Shown: positions 22,867 through 34,830, counted from the stretch's first letter. The stretch is 64,000 nucleotides of DNA from Nannobrachium achirus (GCA_963921795.1 OY997649.1:62842527-62906526); one strand, 5' to 3'. Notes: generated by a model from the letters alone, not told the origin. Numbers and translations: made by a program.

Positions 22867-23305
22867 CAGGGGTCTTCAACGTTTTCAGGCCAAGGACCCC
22901 TTAGTTGAGAGAGAAATGAAGCAGGGACCCCCACAACCTGTTCATAGATTCCATATAGTTTCATTGTTTGACAGCACTATCATCAGTGTATTTTGGATTC
23001 ATGTCAATTTGTGTTTTCAGATATTTAACCACTTGAACTGTCAATACTTAATAAACCTGACCTTTCACTCTGTACGTAGTCTGCTCTTTTTACCCTCTAC
23101 ACCAAACCTCTTTGCCGAAAATAGCCGATCGCCTCGCAGCTGCTATTTTTGGCTAAAGTTCTCAGAATATGAACGTTAAGGGTTCAAGTGGTTGATATAA
23201 AAAAAAGGAGAAAATAAAGTTTCTATCACATAAAGATTTGGAGGACCCCCTGTAGCCACTCTGGGGACCCCCTAGGGGTCCCGGACCCCCTGTCGAAGAC
23301 CCCTG
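22867..23305 (+). mobile_element. Fam-C hAT-like element, complete
   Basis: Termini CAGGGGTCTTCAACG and TGTCGAAGACCCCTG with a perfect 8-bp duplication CACTAAAG (22859-22866 and 23306-23313). A reduced hairpin at 23114-23153 pairs GCCGAAAATAGC with GCTATTTTTGGC, the outer bases being family-specific. Confidence 0.9.
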
Positions 23306-23319
23306 CACTAAAGCATCCA

Positions 23320-23369
23320 AAGCAGGAGATCCACAAGGTCAAAACGCGTCGTGGATCTCCTCCTGCTTT
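23320..23369. repeat. Divergent HPM-like hairpin
   Basis: GCAGGAGATCCAC pairs with GTGGATCTCCTCCTGC around ACGCGTC. Both arms share GGAGATCCAC, unlike the consensus GCAGATCTAC, so the arms changed together. Confidence 0.6.
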
Positions 23370-23685
23370 TGCCGACTCTGATGATTTGAATCCTGAACAT
23401 ACGAGGTTTCCACCCCGACAGAGACAATATGTAACATCTAACAGGCGGCTGGTGGTTCCTCGGGATGTTCTCTTGTCTGACACGACGTACGGCCGTACGC
23501 TTACGCCTCGCTCTGAGATGCAAATGCATGCATGTATAACCTTTGAGCTGAGAGGCGCTCATCTTTGAAGCGTTGACCTACACATAAATGCCTCGTGTCG
23601 CGCGTTCACGGCTCCCGAGCCGAGACAAATTCTTGACACTCGTTAGCAATGAAGAGAGACAGCAGACGCTGTCAGTGTCGAAGGA

Positions 23686-23687
<2 letters not shown>

Positions 23688-23779
<92 letters not shown>
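23688..23779. repeat. (GA)n microsatellite
   Basis: About 90 bp of pure AG. Confidence 0.97.
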
Positions 23780-23783
<4 letters not shown>

Positions 23784-23859
23784 TGCTGGTTCGCCAACAG
23801 ATGTTGTAGGAGTGAGTGGAGACATTACACTTAGTGTGACTCGGTTCCACAGATAGATA

Positions 23860-24090
23860 TTGTGAAAGTATAGCCAAACTACAGGCTCACAACACCTTGC
23901 ATTGCCAGGTAATGTAGATCGGCTATTTTCACAATGTCTGCCTCTTTCTTTCGTAATATTTGACAATTTGGTATTAAACAAAGGTCTTAAAAGTCATATC
24001 ATGAAATGGTCACTTTAGAAATGTGCAGATACCCTGTATACACTTACAGTATACGTTATGTCGGTTTGTTTGTTGTTGAGAAAACAAAGT
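23860..24090 (+). mobile_element. Fam-B fragment with decayed HPM
   Basis: A mutated hairpin (GTGAAAGTATAGCCAAACTA to GTAGATCGGCTATTTTCAC) is followed by ATATTTGACAATTTGG and GAAATGTGCAGATACCCTGT, as in the complete Fam-B copy at 60337-60769. Confidence 0.6.
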
Positions 24091-25009
24091 ATAGACAATG
24101 GCATGAGCAAAACCGGTCATACTTTATCGTACGATGGCGGCACATGTGTAGTGTATACATGAAACATTAAGGAATACCACAGAAATAGGAGAGGAATAGG
24201 CATAGAAATACGTCGTTGTCGGGCAGAAATCTTAGTCCAGTTACTTTTCAGGAGAAAAATACAAAAACATGAAGGGAAGAAAGTTATAGCAATGTTCCAG
24301 AGGCAGTTTGAAAGATGTTAGAGGAGGTAGAAACAAATCGGGACAGAGTAAAGACGGGATGGGAGCCGGCGAAGGAGGCAAAAAAAAAGAAAAAGAAAAA
24401 AGAAAACGTCACGAGGGGTCTTTTCAAAGCCAAACGAGGATGAGGTGTCCGTCCGAGCCGGCAGTCTCTTAAAGCCCACAGGTTTCACATCAGAGGAAGG
24501 GGGCTGCCTTGATTGGCTGCTTACACGGAACTACCGTCAATCCACCTCTCCTTTTCCCAGGCTCTCATCCCTCCCTCATCATCTCTCTCTCTCTCTCTTT
24601 CTTCTTCCTCTTCTCTTCCTCTCTTCCTCATCGTGTCCGTCCACAGATCAGTCCGTATTCTCCTCTCTCTCTCTCTCTCTCTCTGCCTTCCACTTTACAT
24701 CCCCTTCAAGAAGACATAACACTTCTTCCCATGGCCCCCGGCCTGATCCAGGGTGTCAGCCCCCCGATGTCAGAACCAAACCATCTGGCCTGGCCCTCCT
24801 CTCTCCCCCTCCCTCCCGCGGAGGGCCGGCCGGCCGGCGAGGCTATCAATCTCCCCGGCTCTCTGGATGCTGTGGTGTGGTTTGTGTGGTGTGTGATGTC
24901 GGGGGGGAGGCTCCATCACTTAGCCAGGAAGCAGTAAATGGAGAGGAAAATTAACCGGGGATGCCGGCCGGGGCTCCATGAACGAGAGGCAAAAGAGGGT
25001 TCTCGATCT
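24091..25009. other. Intron with pyrimidine-rich tracts
   Basis: CT-rich simple sequence at 24585-24700 and a GC-rich patch near 24830-24910. I found no exon that joins the KIAA0825-like frame here. Confidence 0.5.
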
Positions 25010-25157
25010 GTGGGTTCGGGACCGGGGTCCCCAAATTATTTTGGATTAAGTTAATGTGCAACATTGTTTTCTCACTCAACAGTGAACAAACCAACACAAA
25101 GTTTGTGTATAGAGAGGGTATCTGCACATTTCTAAAGTGACAATTTAACGACTTTTT

Positions 25158-25676
25158 TTTTTTTTTTCTTAAATTTTTATCCCACGATTTTTGTAACCCA
25201 TTTTTTCACCCGGTGCCAATTGCCTAAGCTGTGATCCTGGGCTCTACTCTCCCTCTGCCAACCTGGGGAGGGCCCCGAACTGAGCTCATGCTTCCTTCAA
25301 TGCATGAGGAGTGAGCAGGCCGCTTCTTATCACCTGACAGGGGGAGCTTCTCCGGTTGGACGTAGCGCGTGGAAGGAACACGTTATTCCAACCAGTTCCA
25401 TTCCCCTCCATCAGGCGCCCCGGCTGGCCAGGGGGAGGCTTTATAGAGACCAGGATTACTGCATGTTTTTGTGAGGGTATCTACCCTAGGAGACACGGGG
25501 AGAACATGCAAACTCCACACATGAAGGCCCTTTTGCCAACCCCACCTAGGGTGTGGGCACTGATGACGCGGAGGAGGGAACACGCCCCCAGCACCCACAG
25601 TGTCCCCCGGCGGGAATCGAACCCAGGACCTTCTAGCTGTGAGGCGACAGCACTACTGACTGCGCCACCGTGCCCC
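25158..25676 (-). mobile_element. Full-length tRNA-derived SINE with 17-bp target duplication
   Basis: Flanked by CAATTTAACGACTTTTT at 25141-25157 and 25677-25693. The minus-strand head has an A-box-like TGGCGCAGTCAGTAGTG and a B box GGTTCGATTCC. The body contains GTGTGGAGTTTGCATGTTCT and the left side is T-rich, consistent with an A-rich 3' tail. About 519 bp. It landed in a Fam-B fragment (25010-25141). Confidence 0.88.
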
Positions 25677-25693
25677 CAATTTAACGACTTTTT

Positions 25694-26510
25694 AACCCTT
25701 TCCAAGCCACGGGGAGCCTCTTAATATTAAAACCGTTTTATACCGGACATCTGAGCAAGGAGTCTCAGCTGCGCCGTCTTTTACCGTACTGGCCTGGGTC
25801 ATTAAAACCGAAATAAATGATTTTTATCCGAAAATCGGCGATCGTCTAACCTTCCCTAGTCACCACTCGTCCATCGATAGCACATGGCTTGTCTGACATG
25901 AAGCAGAAGTGACGTCAGGTCCATTCCTTCTCAGAGGCTCCTTGGCAGCCACCCATTTACTGTTTATACACGAGTGCTACTACAGCAGGAGTGCTGCGGG
26001 CTATGCGAGCGAAACTGTTCATATCTACTCTTGATTCACACGTGGATTATTTGAGCCGACATTTACGTGAACGGATCGCGCACGCGAAACGCACAGGGAC
26101 ATGATGTGTCGGCCGAATCCCCCACTCTAAGCCAATGCAGATTGAGAATTTCATTGGGAACTGTGGTGAGTAAACAACGGGGGATCGCGGTATGGTAATG
26201 GGGGATGAAGACCACGTGATATAGCGCTGGATGTCTGGTAAAATGAATGCGGTTCAGATCATAATATAATAATAGAAATTTCACGGCTAATCTACCAACA
26301 ACCATTCTATTTCGGCTGGCGAAGTGTTAATACTTCTAAAATGACAAATTAAACATCACCCAGGTTTTTTCATCTCACTCACGTCAATTTGTCTGCTGAC
26401 CTCACTCAGCAACAAAATAAACAGAAAATAAACCAAAATAAAAATAAAACAATTCACAGCGGGCAAGCAGTGATCACCCCATGATGGGCACTGCAATGTA
26501 GTTAAAGAGA
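25694..26510. other. Intron, nothing recognised
   Basis: Mixed sequence with no exon or named repeat; a short GA run at 26505-26526. Confidence 0.45.
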
Positions 26511-26589
26511 GAGAGAGAGAGAGAGATGGGTTTTACAACTCTAGGGAGATCTGTGGAGGATAGGTTTAGGTGTACGTATGTAAATTGGA

Positions 26590-27056
<467 letters not shown>

Positions 27057-27124
27057 CCTTTGTCGACTAAAACTATGATGAAAATGTTCTTCGACTTCGT
27101 TCTTCGTTTTCACTGACCAACTAT

Positions 27125-27627
27125 GGGTGCGTTCGGAAATGCACACCACGTGTGCTCTCAGTGTAGTGAGTGCAGTGGGCGGTGGCGTTGTAGAGTGCGT
27201 TCAGTGAGGCTTATTTACGAACGACCAGTTAAGGGGCAGCGGTGTGCTTTTTCACTTTGAACTCTGAAGGAAAACTTCCTGTAAAGCAGCAGCTGCCAAC
27301 ATAACGTTGCTCATGAAAGGTCATTTGATTCATTACATTGGCCTACCTGCTGTTAGTTTACACGTTGATGCGTGTGTAACAATAAACCCCAAAAGGACCT
27401 ATCAAGCCGCAAATGGTGCATTTTGTGATCATTTCCTCCATTCTTCAAAGCTGAGAAGCGCTCGAGACATGGCCATGAGTAGAGTCGTTCAGTGCGTGCA
27501 GTTGTGCACTCAGCACACCCGGTGTGCAGCTCACTGGATTTCCAAATGACATCGCACCGAGTGCGCCGAAAAAACAAACGACAACATGGCACACCAGTGC
27601 GTTGAGTGCGCATTTCCGAACACACCC
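27125..27627. mobile_element. MITE with GGGTGCGTTCGGAAATGC ends
   Basis: Inverted termini GGGTGCGTTCGGAAATGCAC and GTGCGCATTTCCGAACACACCC-type sequence enclose about 500 bp. The family type is common in fish. No coding capacity. Confidence 0.75.
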
Positions 27628-27656
27628 TAAATAAAAACTAAATTCTGATGATGACT

Positions 27657-27850
<194 letters not shown>

Positions 27851-27865
27851 CCCGGTAGGGATTAC

Positions 27866-28096
27866 CTTGGCAATCATTTTGGGAGTCTCGCTCTCTGCAC
27901 AGGCATGGTGGGAGGAATCATCTCTGACGGGGGCGTGGCAGAGGGCGAGGGGGGTGTGTCCTCCGGCGGCGGCACCCTCCTCGTCGCGCTGGAGGGCCTT
28001 GGCGCACGCGTCGTCCAGCACCACTTTGACACAGTGCCCCATCTGGGGCGCCAGCCCCCGGAACGCAGAGCGCCACTCGCACTCCAGGACCACCGC
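27866..28096 (-). CDS. KIAA0825: KIAA0825-like exon with repeated acceptor
   Basis: 231 bp, 77 codons, phase 0 at both ends. The acceptor is GGTTCTCCCAG|GCGGTG and the donor GCCAAG|GTAATC. The peptide begins AVVLECEWRSAFRGLAPQMG, continues CVKVVLDDACAKAL, and ends ESETPKMIAK. The alanine/glycine-rich middle (EEGAAAGG) looks lineage-specific. The acceptor and first 15 coding bases are repeated in the adjoining array at 28097-28683. Confidence 0.85.
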
Positions 28097-28683
28097 CTGG
28101 GAGAACCAGGGACAAGGATTAGAGACACAATCACTACTCCAGGACCACCGCCTGGGAGAACCAGGGACAAGGATTAGAGACACAATCACCACTCCAGGAC
28201 CACCGCCTGGGAGAACCAGGGACAAGGATTAGACACTCCAGGACCACCGCCTGGGAGAACCAGGGACAAGGATTAGAGACACAATCACCACTCCAGGACC
28301 ACCGCCTGGGAGAACCAGGGACGAGGATTAGAGACACAATCACCACTCCAGGACCACCACCTGGGAGAACCAGGGACAAGGATTAGAGACACAATCACTA
28401 TGGATATGAAACACCAGATACCTCATCCTGGGAGAACCAGGGACAAGGATTAGAGACACGATCACCATAGATATGAAACACCAGATACCTCATCCTGGGA
28501 GAACCAGGGACAAGGATTAGAGACACAATCACTATGGATATGAAACACCACATACCTCATCCTGGGAGAACCAGGGACAAGGATTAGAGACACAATCACT
28601 ATGGATATGAAACACCACATACCTCATCCTGGGAGAACCAGGGACAAGGATTAGAGACACAATCACCATAGATATGAAACACA
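28097..28683. repeat. Tandem array built from a splice acceptor
   Basis: Five further type-1 units after the authentic site, then four type-2 units. On the minus strand type 1 reads CTTGTCCCTGGTTCTCCCAG, then GCGGTGGTCCTGGAGT, which is the acceptor plus exon start of the 27866-28096 exon. Type 2 keeps CCCTGGTTCTCCCAGGATGA and adds TATGAAACACC-like sequence. In most type-1 units the exon-like part soon meets TAG or TGA in the gene's frame. Confidence 0.93.
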
Positions 28684-28685
28684 AG

Positions 28686-29209
28686 CAGGGTTCCCACACA
28701 TTTTTACCAATTAATTTCCCAAACTTTTCCAAAACCTTTCCAGAATATATAACAATAATTCAGCTCAATAACAAGTCGCTTACTCCTATGCGCAATGCCC
28801 AAAGACAGGTAGTGTATGCCAGTGGTTCTCAACATTTTCAGGCCGTGACCCCCGAAATAATCATATTTTAACTGGGGACCTGGCACCCTGACGAGCACTA
28901 AGAGTTGAGGAATTTTGTTCTATTGTGAAAATAGCAGATCTACATGCTCACAACGCCTCGCGTTGCGAGGCGTTCTGAGCATGTAGATCTGCTATTTTCA
29001 CAATTTCTGCCTCTAATATTTGACAATTTGGCCCATGTTTAATTTGTCATTTCAGAGGTATTAACAAAATCAATAACCAAAGACAATGCATAGCTATTTT
29101 TTCCAGGACCTTCCAGGACCCTTGATCAATTCCAAAACCTTTCCAGTACTGGAAAAACAAAATCTAATTTCAAAATATTTCCAGGAATTTCATGACCGTG
29201 GGAACCCTG
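28686..29209 (+). mobile_element. Fam-A composite element with HPM
   Basis: Ends CAGGGTTCCCACACA and GACCGTGGGAACCCTG. The flanking 6-mers CACAAG and CACCAG suggest a 6-bp target duplication with one change. Its interior (28832-29060) is the left part of a Fam-B element with its hairpin, so Fam-A is a composite of two repeats. It landed in the acceptor array. Confidence 0.8.
28922..29004. repeat. HPM with CTACATGC arms
   Basis: ATTGTGAAAATAGCAGATCT to its inverse ending CTATTTTCACAAT; 83 bp. Both arms carry ATGCTCA in place of AAGCTCA. The centre is CGCCTCGCGTTGCGAGGCG. Confidence 0.92.
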
Positions 29210-29337
29210 CACCAGATACCTCATCTGCCTCTGCAGTCCATTGGAGCGATGTGTAACAACTGGAGCCTGGACGTTCCGGGAAAAAAACGAGGGAACGCTG
29301 CCAGTCAAAAGACCCTTTTCGACTGCAGCTTTAGCAC

Positions 29338-29459
29338 CACCACACTACACTACACTGCACTACACTACACTACACTACACTGCACTGCACTGCACTGCAC
29401 TGCACTGCACTGCACTGCACCGCACCGCACCGCACCGCACCACACCACACCACACCACA
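29338..29459. repeat. Pentanucleotide repeat in four sequential blocks
   Basis: Units change in order along the array: CACTA, then CACTG, then CACCG, then CACCA, each in a run of about four or more. Confidence 0.92.
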
Positions 29460-30802
29460 TAAAAATATCTACATTTTCCATTACACAAAAGTATCCCTAT
29501 TGGTAAGAAACAAATTGACCCGTTTAACTGTGATTATAATACAATATAAATTTGTATTACAACTATCCTAATTATAATACACTATAATAGATTATAACAG
29601 TGATGTCACGTGACATCCTTTTTATGCCCATATATGAGTCATTCTGTACCACATCACTGTGACTCACTGACATCTCGTGACATCACTTCCTGTACTGACA
29701 GTCAGACAATACTGACAGTCAGACAAGCTACGAGATTTCTCAGGGTATAATGTGACCTTTGGTCGCAATAATACACTATAATAGATTATAACAGTGATTA
29801 TAACACAATAGAATCTATTATCATGTATTACAACTATATCCTGGTGGTCTAAATGAAAAGTCAGTGAGTGATCAGTCATTATGAAGTGTTTGGCCCTGTT
29901 TGGCCTACAGTAGCTCAGACCTACTCTTGATTGGATACTTTTAGTACCATGTTTAGTACCACTTTCACACCACTCTACCCATTGCCTTGTAGTGGAAAAC
30001 CTGGTACAAGTGGGCGGTTTGGTGTGGTGTGGTGTTGGGCCATGTCAGTGGAAAAGGGGCTAAAGTGACTACTGGCCAATCACAGCACGTCTTTATTGAT
30101 GTATGTGTGACGCACGCGGAAGCGCTGCACGCGGCAGCGCTGCACGCGGAAGCGCTGCACGCGGAAGCGTTGCAGATTCCCTCGGTTCTGCGATGCATTA
30201 TGCCCCACAGATATAAAGAGCTAGATGCCTTGTTCGCCTCTGCAGTTCATTGGAGCGACGTGCAACAGTTGTAGTCCGGACATCCTGGAAAAACTAAGGG
30301 AACGCTGTCAGTCAAAGTGACTACTGGCCAATCACAGTGCGACTTTTCCGGGACTTATCCAAGGACTACAATTCAATTCAACAGAGCCAGTTCCGATGTT
30401 GCGCGGCTCAGCTGTTCTTACAGGCTGCGTACGTAAAGACCCGCCCCCACCTACCTCTGATTGGCCTAGCAACTTCCCTATGTGTGACGCACGTGGAAGC
30501 AATGCACACGTGATTCCCTTAGTCCCTCGATGCACATGCATCAGAGTCGAAGGAGGTGTCTAACTTTCTATGTCTATGTTATGCCCCCGAGCCGAAGAGG
30601 GCGTCTACCTTTCTATGTCTATGCACGATCAGGCCAATCAGCAAGCACAGCCAATCGAAGCTTCGAGCTTGTAGATCTGCTACTTTTGCTTTTTGTGTGA
30701 GACCGTAGTGTGATCAAGTATAGGGAGTTAATTTACCAAAAGAATACGGGGACCTAGATCCATATTCTAACTGTTCCTGCTCGACAGCAACGATATTCAA
30801 GT

Positions 30803-30806
<4 letters not shown>
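29460..30806. other. Intron with repeat fragments
   Basis: Contains a 15-bp tandem repeat at 30113-30173 and two related stretches with GCCTCTGCAGTTCATTGGAG (30237; similar at 29226). A half HPM (GAGCTTGTAGATCTGCTACT, 30665) heads a Fam-D remnant to about 30795 (CTGCTCGACAGCAACGATAT). No exon. Confidence 0.5.
30113..30173. repeat. 15-bp tandem repeat, four copies
   Basis: ACGCGGAAGCGCTGC repeated four times with single changes (CAGCG, GCGTT). Confidence 0.9.
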
Positions 30807-30837
<31 letters not shown>

Positions 30838-30854
30838 CTCAACCAATCAATCAA
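30807..30854. repeat. (CAAT)n microsatellite
   Basis: About eleven CAAT/TCAA units, 18 bp from an exon donor. Confidence 0.9.
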
Positions 30855-30871
30855 AAATATATGAACGTTAC

Positions 30872-30933
30872 CTCTGTTCTGTAGAGGAAACTTCCCTCCA
30901 CGTCTGACTCGTCTCTGCTCTTCTTCAAAATGC
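30872..30933 (-). CDS. KIAA0825: KIAA0825-like micro-exon
   Basis: 62 bp: two bases completing a Gly codon with the previous exon, then 20 codons (ILKKSRDESDVEGSFLYRTE). The acceptor is GGTCTCTCAAG and the donor ACAGAG|GTAACG. The join gives VKGILKK, matching a GILKK stretch I recall at the same place in human KIAA0825. The AAG acceptor is weaker than the other exons' CAG/TAG sites. Confidence 0.8.
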
Positions 30934-31051
30934 CTTGAGAGACCAAAAACATATTTTCTCATTCAAAACCTTTTTGACAGAACACCATTTATGCACCACA
31001 TAACAGTATGTATGCATATGATTATTATTAATAATGGTACATAATGCTTGG

Positions 31052-32100
31052 GCTGAGACCTTCAAAGTGGGGAGAGCCAGGAAGCAGGGTGCAGAGACCT
31101 TCAAAGTGGGGAGAGCCAGGAAGCAGGGTGCAGAGACCTTCAAAGTGGGGAGAGCCAGGAAGCAGGGTGCAGAGACCTTCAAAGTGGGGAGAGCCAGGAA
31201 GCAGGGTGCAGAGACCTTCAAAGTGGGGAGAGCCAGGAAGCAGGGTGCAGAGACCTTCAAAGTGGGGAGAGCCAGGAAGCAGGGTGCAGAGACCTTCAAA
31301 GTGGGGAGAGCCAGGAAGCAGGGTGCAGAGACCTTCAAAGTGGGGAGAGCCAGGAAGCAGGGTGCAGAGACCTTCAAAGTGGGGAGAGCCAGGAAGCAGG
31401 GTGCAGAGACCTTCAAAGTGGGGAGAGCCAGGAAGCAGGGTGCAGAGACCTTCAAAGTGGGGAGAGCCAGGAAGCAGGGTGCAGAGACCTTCAAAGTGGG
31501 GAGAGCCAGGAAGCAGGGTGCAGAGACCTTCAAAGTGGGGAGAGCCAGGAAGCAGGGTGCAGAGACCTTCAAAGTGGGGAGAGCCAGGAAGCAGGGTGCA
31601 GAGACCTTCAAAGTGGGGAGAGCCAGGAAGCAGGGTGCAGCGAACGAGACCTTCAAAGTGGGGAGAGCCAGGAAGCAGGGTGCAGAGACCTTCAAAGTGG
31701 GGAGAGCCAGGAAGCAGGGTGCAGAGACCTTCAAAGTGGGGAGAGCCAGGAAGCAGGGTGCAGCGAACGAGACCTTCAAAGTGGGGAGAGCCAGGAAGCA
31801 GGGTGCAGAGACCTTCAAAGTGGGGAGAGCCAGGAAGCAGGGTGCAGAGACCTTCAAAGTGGGGAGAGCCAGGAAGCAGGGTGCAGAGACCTTCAAAGTG
31901 GGGAGAGCCAGGAAGCAGGGTGCAGCGAACGAGACCTTCAAAGTGGGGAGAGCCAGGAAGCAGGGTGCAGAGACCTTCAAAGTGGGGAGAGCCAGGAAGC
32001 AGGGTGCAGAGACCTTCAAAGTGGGGAGAGCCAGGAAGCAGGGTGCAGCGAACGAGACCTTCAAAGTGGGGAGAGCCAGGAAGCAGGGTGCAGCGAACGA
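31052..32100. repeat. 39-bp minisatellite, about 26 units
   Basis: The unit starts GAGACCTTCAAAGTGGGGAG and ends GCCAGGAAGCAGGGTGCA; five junctions carry a 6-bp insertion (GCGAAC). Because 39 and 6 are multiples of 3, several frames on both strands stay open for over 1 kb. These frames have no exon signals and are not genes. Units are nearly identical, so amplification is recent. Confidence 0.97.
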
Positions 32101-32400
32101 ACGGAGGCAACAAACCCACGCAGGCAGAGGCAAGAGTTCACCAACCCAGCCAGGGCTTGAAAGTGAATGCTAAATGTGTTAGCCTATAGCGTGCTAAATG
32201 TGTTAGCCTATAGCGTTCCGAGACATCCATTATTTAAGCGTGAACATTTCCATATCACTCATGAATCATATGATATTACGCGTTTAAAAGCCCACAAATG
32301 AGCGCCCGCCGCCCGGCGTTGGAACTTAAAGACCTGTGTTGTTACTGTATAGATGTCTCACGGGTTTCGTTTCGCTCACGCACGCCGCATCATATATATA

Positions 32401-32666
32401 TATATCGTCACTGTCGGACAGAAACCTCGTATCTCCAAGTTTCAAGTTTGTACGTTTTTTCACCAAGTAAAGCCCTGCTTCATCAAACAAGTCTGTCGCA
32501 CGAAAGTAGTGAAAACAGCCGATCTACAAGCACACAGCGCCTCGCACCGCGAGGCGTTGTGTGCTTGTAGATCTGCTGTTTTCACTAGCTTAGTTCATTT
32601 TTAAAATGATAAACACAAACCGAACGGTCTTGGACATACAAGGTTTCCACCCGACAACGACGATAT
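32401..32666 (+). mobile_element. Fam-D element, best-preserved copy
   Basis: Ends TATCGTCACTGTCGGACAGA and AGGTTTCCACCCGACAACGA then CGATATA, inside runs of TA. Near-inverted ends share GAAACCTCGTATCTCCAA against TTGGACATACAAGGTTTC. Carries a hairpin at 32507-32587. No coding capacity. Confidence 0.8.
32507..32587. repeat. HPM with AAAACAGC and AAGCACAC arms
   Basis: TAGTGAAAACAGCCGATCTA to its inverse. Both arms have ACAGC/GCTGT where most copies have ATAGC/GCTAT. Confidence 0.92.
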
Positions 32667-33610
32667 ATATATATATATATATGTACCCGACATTAACCGT
32701 CCCTGTGTGAGACGCGGGCGATCAGTGAATACACGGCGCCTCAGCGCCGCAGCGGGGAGCCACGCGGGCTGAGGGCTTCTTCTTGCCCGGATGATGATGG
32801 CCTCGTCTAAATCTGAGGGGCCTTGGATTTGATTTGAACCCCAGATAGTGTCAGGCTGTGTAAGGGGTTAATCCTTTGAGGAAACACTGACTGAGAGAGA
32901 GAGAGGGGGGAGAGAGAGAGACAGAGAGGGAGTGGGGGTGGTGGGGGGGAGGGTATCGGAATTAAAAGGCTGCAAACATCAAGGCCGCCAGTTCTCTAAT
33001 CAGGACGCGAGGAAGCGAAGACCCCAGGCGAGGCAATTTAGCCGAACAAGACTAGCGCCACCGCCGCCACGCAACGGGCGATGGGTGCGGAGGGAGTTTG
33101 GGGGGGGGGGGGGGGGGGGGGTGCTGGGGGGGGTGGATAAGCAAGTGAACTGCGTCACTCTTTGACCTTTAAGCCCCCGCCCGCATCTGATGAATTTCTG
33201 GCAATTAAGCCGTTTGATTGCCTGGAATTAATGATTTGGATAACTGGCCTTTTAAAGGCTGTTTACCTCTCTGTAAATTGAGCCTTTTCTGCAAAGCCCT
33301 GTTTTTTTCTTTCTGTTCTTTTCTTTTTCTTTTTTTTGTAAATGTTAACCTTTATGGAAATTAGTCCACGCACCAAAGAGCTTTTCATTTATTAAAGTCC
33401 TTGTCGATGAGCAGACGGTTCAAAGGGGGGGGGGGGGAAGAGAGAGAGAGAGAAAACTATTCCGAGATAATTCCCTGGTTAAAGTAACACACAGCCTCAC
33501 CACCATGACTTCTGTGGAGGGGAGGTTTGTTCTCTGTAGTCTGCATGCCGAGGCTGAGCTCGCCAGCCTTCTGCTCTGACACCAAAATGTGGAATGAATG
33601 TCCATCCATT
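32667..33610. other. Intron with G runs
   Basis: GA-rich at 32893-32930, long G run at 33098-33121, another G run at 33425-33437. No exon recognised. Confidence 0.5.
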
Positions 33611-33616
33611 ATTTCT

Positions 33617-34049
33617 TCTTTTTTATCATTTTTATCCCACGATTTTGCAACCCATTTTCACCCAGTGCCAATTGCCTATGTAATCCTGGGCTCTGCTCTC
33701 CCTCTGCCGCGCCTGGGGAGACAACGGACTGACCTCATGCTTCCTTCAATGCATGAGTAGTCCAAGTTGTTTCTTTTCACCTGACAGGGGGGATTTCCCC
33801 GGGATGGACGTAGCGCGTGGAAGGAACACGTTATTCCAACCAGTTCCTTTCCCCTCCATCAGGCGCCCCGGCTGGCCAGGGGGAGGCATTATTGAGACCA
33901 GGATTACTGCATGTTTTTGTGAGGGTATCAACCCTAGGAGACACGGGGAGAACATGCAAACTCCACACAGAAAGGCCCTATCGCCGACCCCACCTAGGGT
34001 GTGGGCGCTGATGACGCGGAGGGAGAAACACGCCCCCAGAACCCACAAC
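33617..34049 (-). mobile_element. tRNA-derived SINE, head truncated
   Basis: Same family as 25158-25676: TTTTATCCCACGATTTTGCA tail side at left, GTAGCGCGTGGAAGGAACAC, and AACATGCAAACTCCACACAG. It stops after CACGCCCCCAGAACCCACAA and lacks the tRNA-like head. Confidence 0.75.
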
Positions 34050-34662
34050 TTGGAGAATCAAACTGAACCAAACCTGACTCCGCCCATCGCGCCCTGACAG
34101 CCAATCAGCGTTGATGTTGTCCGGAGACACGGACATGTTTTTGGTGTTTGGAGTTGAGATTGAGACTCCCTTTTTTCCGGGTGTTTCGCCTTGATTCCAA
34201 CGGGACATGATTTTTTACCAACGCGGACCTGGGGCCGACCATCGTGGTAAAGTGTCGCCGTGAAAACAATCAGATCTCTGCTTCCCTGGCGTTCTTTGCA
34301 CCTTATTCAGAGATAAAGCCCTTTTTATGTTTCAGCATAGAATGGAAGTGTATGCAGCCTAGACGCTCCATTTTGTTTCTGTGCGAGCCACGTTATGACG
34401 TATGGACCAGGGTCTTTCACAGGGAACACAACATGCGCGCACCTGCACGCTGCCACAGTTAACCCCTTGTCTCGTTTCTCAACGAGACAACTTAGTTTTG
34501 GCACAGCGACCTCCAGTGGCCTTATCTCGTTACTGAACGAGTTTGGCCCCATGGGTGTTAAGAAAAGGTTTTACTAACGTAATAAAATCATGTGTAAAGT
34601 TTGCCAAAACCTTGGCTTGTTTACATTGGGGTCATTTAAAGTATCTTTAACTTGTGGTTTAC
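34050..34662. other. Intron, nothing recognised
   Basis: No exon or named repeat. GTTTCTCAACGAGACAAC and GTTACTGAACGAG near 34475-34545 form weak repeats. Confidence 0.4.
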
Positions 34663-34830
34663 CTTTGACCCCGGGCATCTCCCCGGCACAGTTGACGAAC
34701 GCCATGCCGGTGGCCAGCTCTTCCACGCTGCTCTCGAACCCCAGCAGTGTGGAAGCCAGCTGGGTTAGCGCCCCCAGCTGGTGGGAGGTCAGGCTGAAGT
34801 TCCTGCCTTTCTTAGGGAGCTCCATTGGTG
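34663..34830 (-). CDS. KIAA0825: KIAA0825-like exon with KGRNFS motif
   Basis: 168 bp: two bases, 55 codons, one base. The acceptor is TCCTTTCCAG|CA and the donor GTCAAAG|GTAAAC. The peptide includes ELPKKGRNFSLTSHQLGALT and ends GEMPGVK. KGRNFSL is shared with human KIAA0825 as I recall it. The 2-base start needs a 1-base end upstream; this selects the GTAG|GTCAGT donor for the exon at 54173-54548. Confidence 0.85.

Noticed and set aside
31028-32189. Four overlapping long open frames (360-400 codons) on both strands
   Set aside because: They arise from a 39-bp tandem repeat, a multiple of three. No splice signals or start context, and the peptide is only a repeat of the unit.
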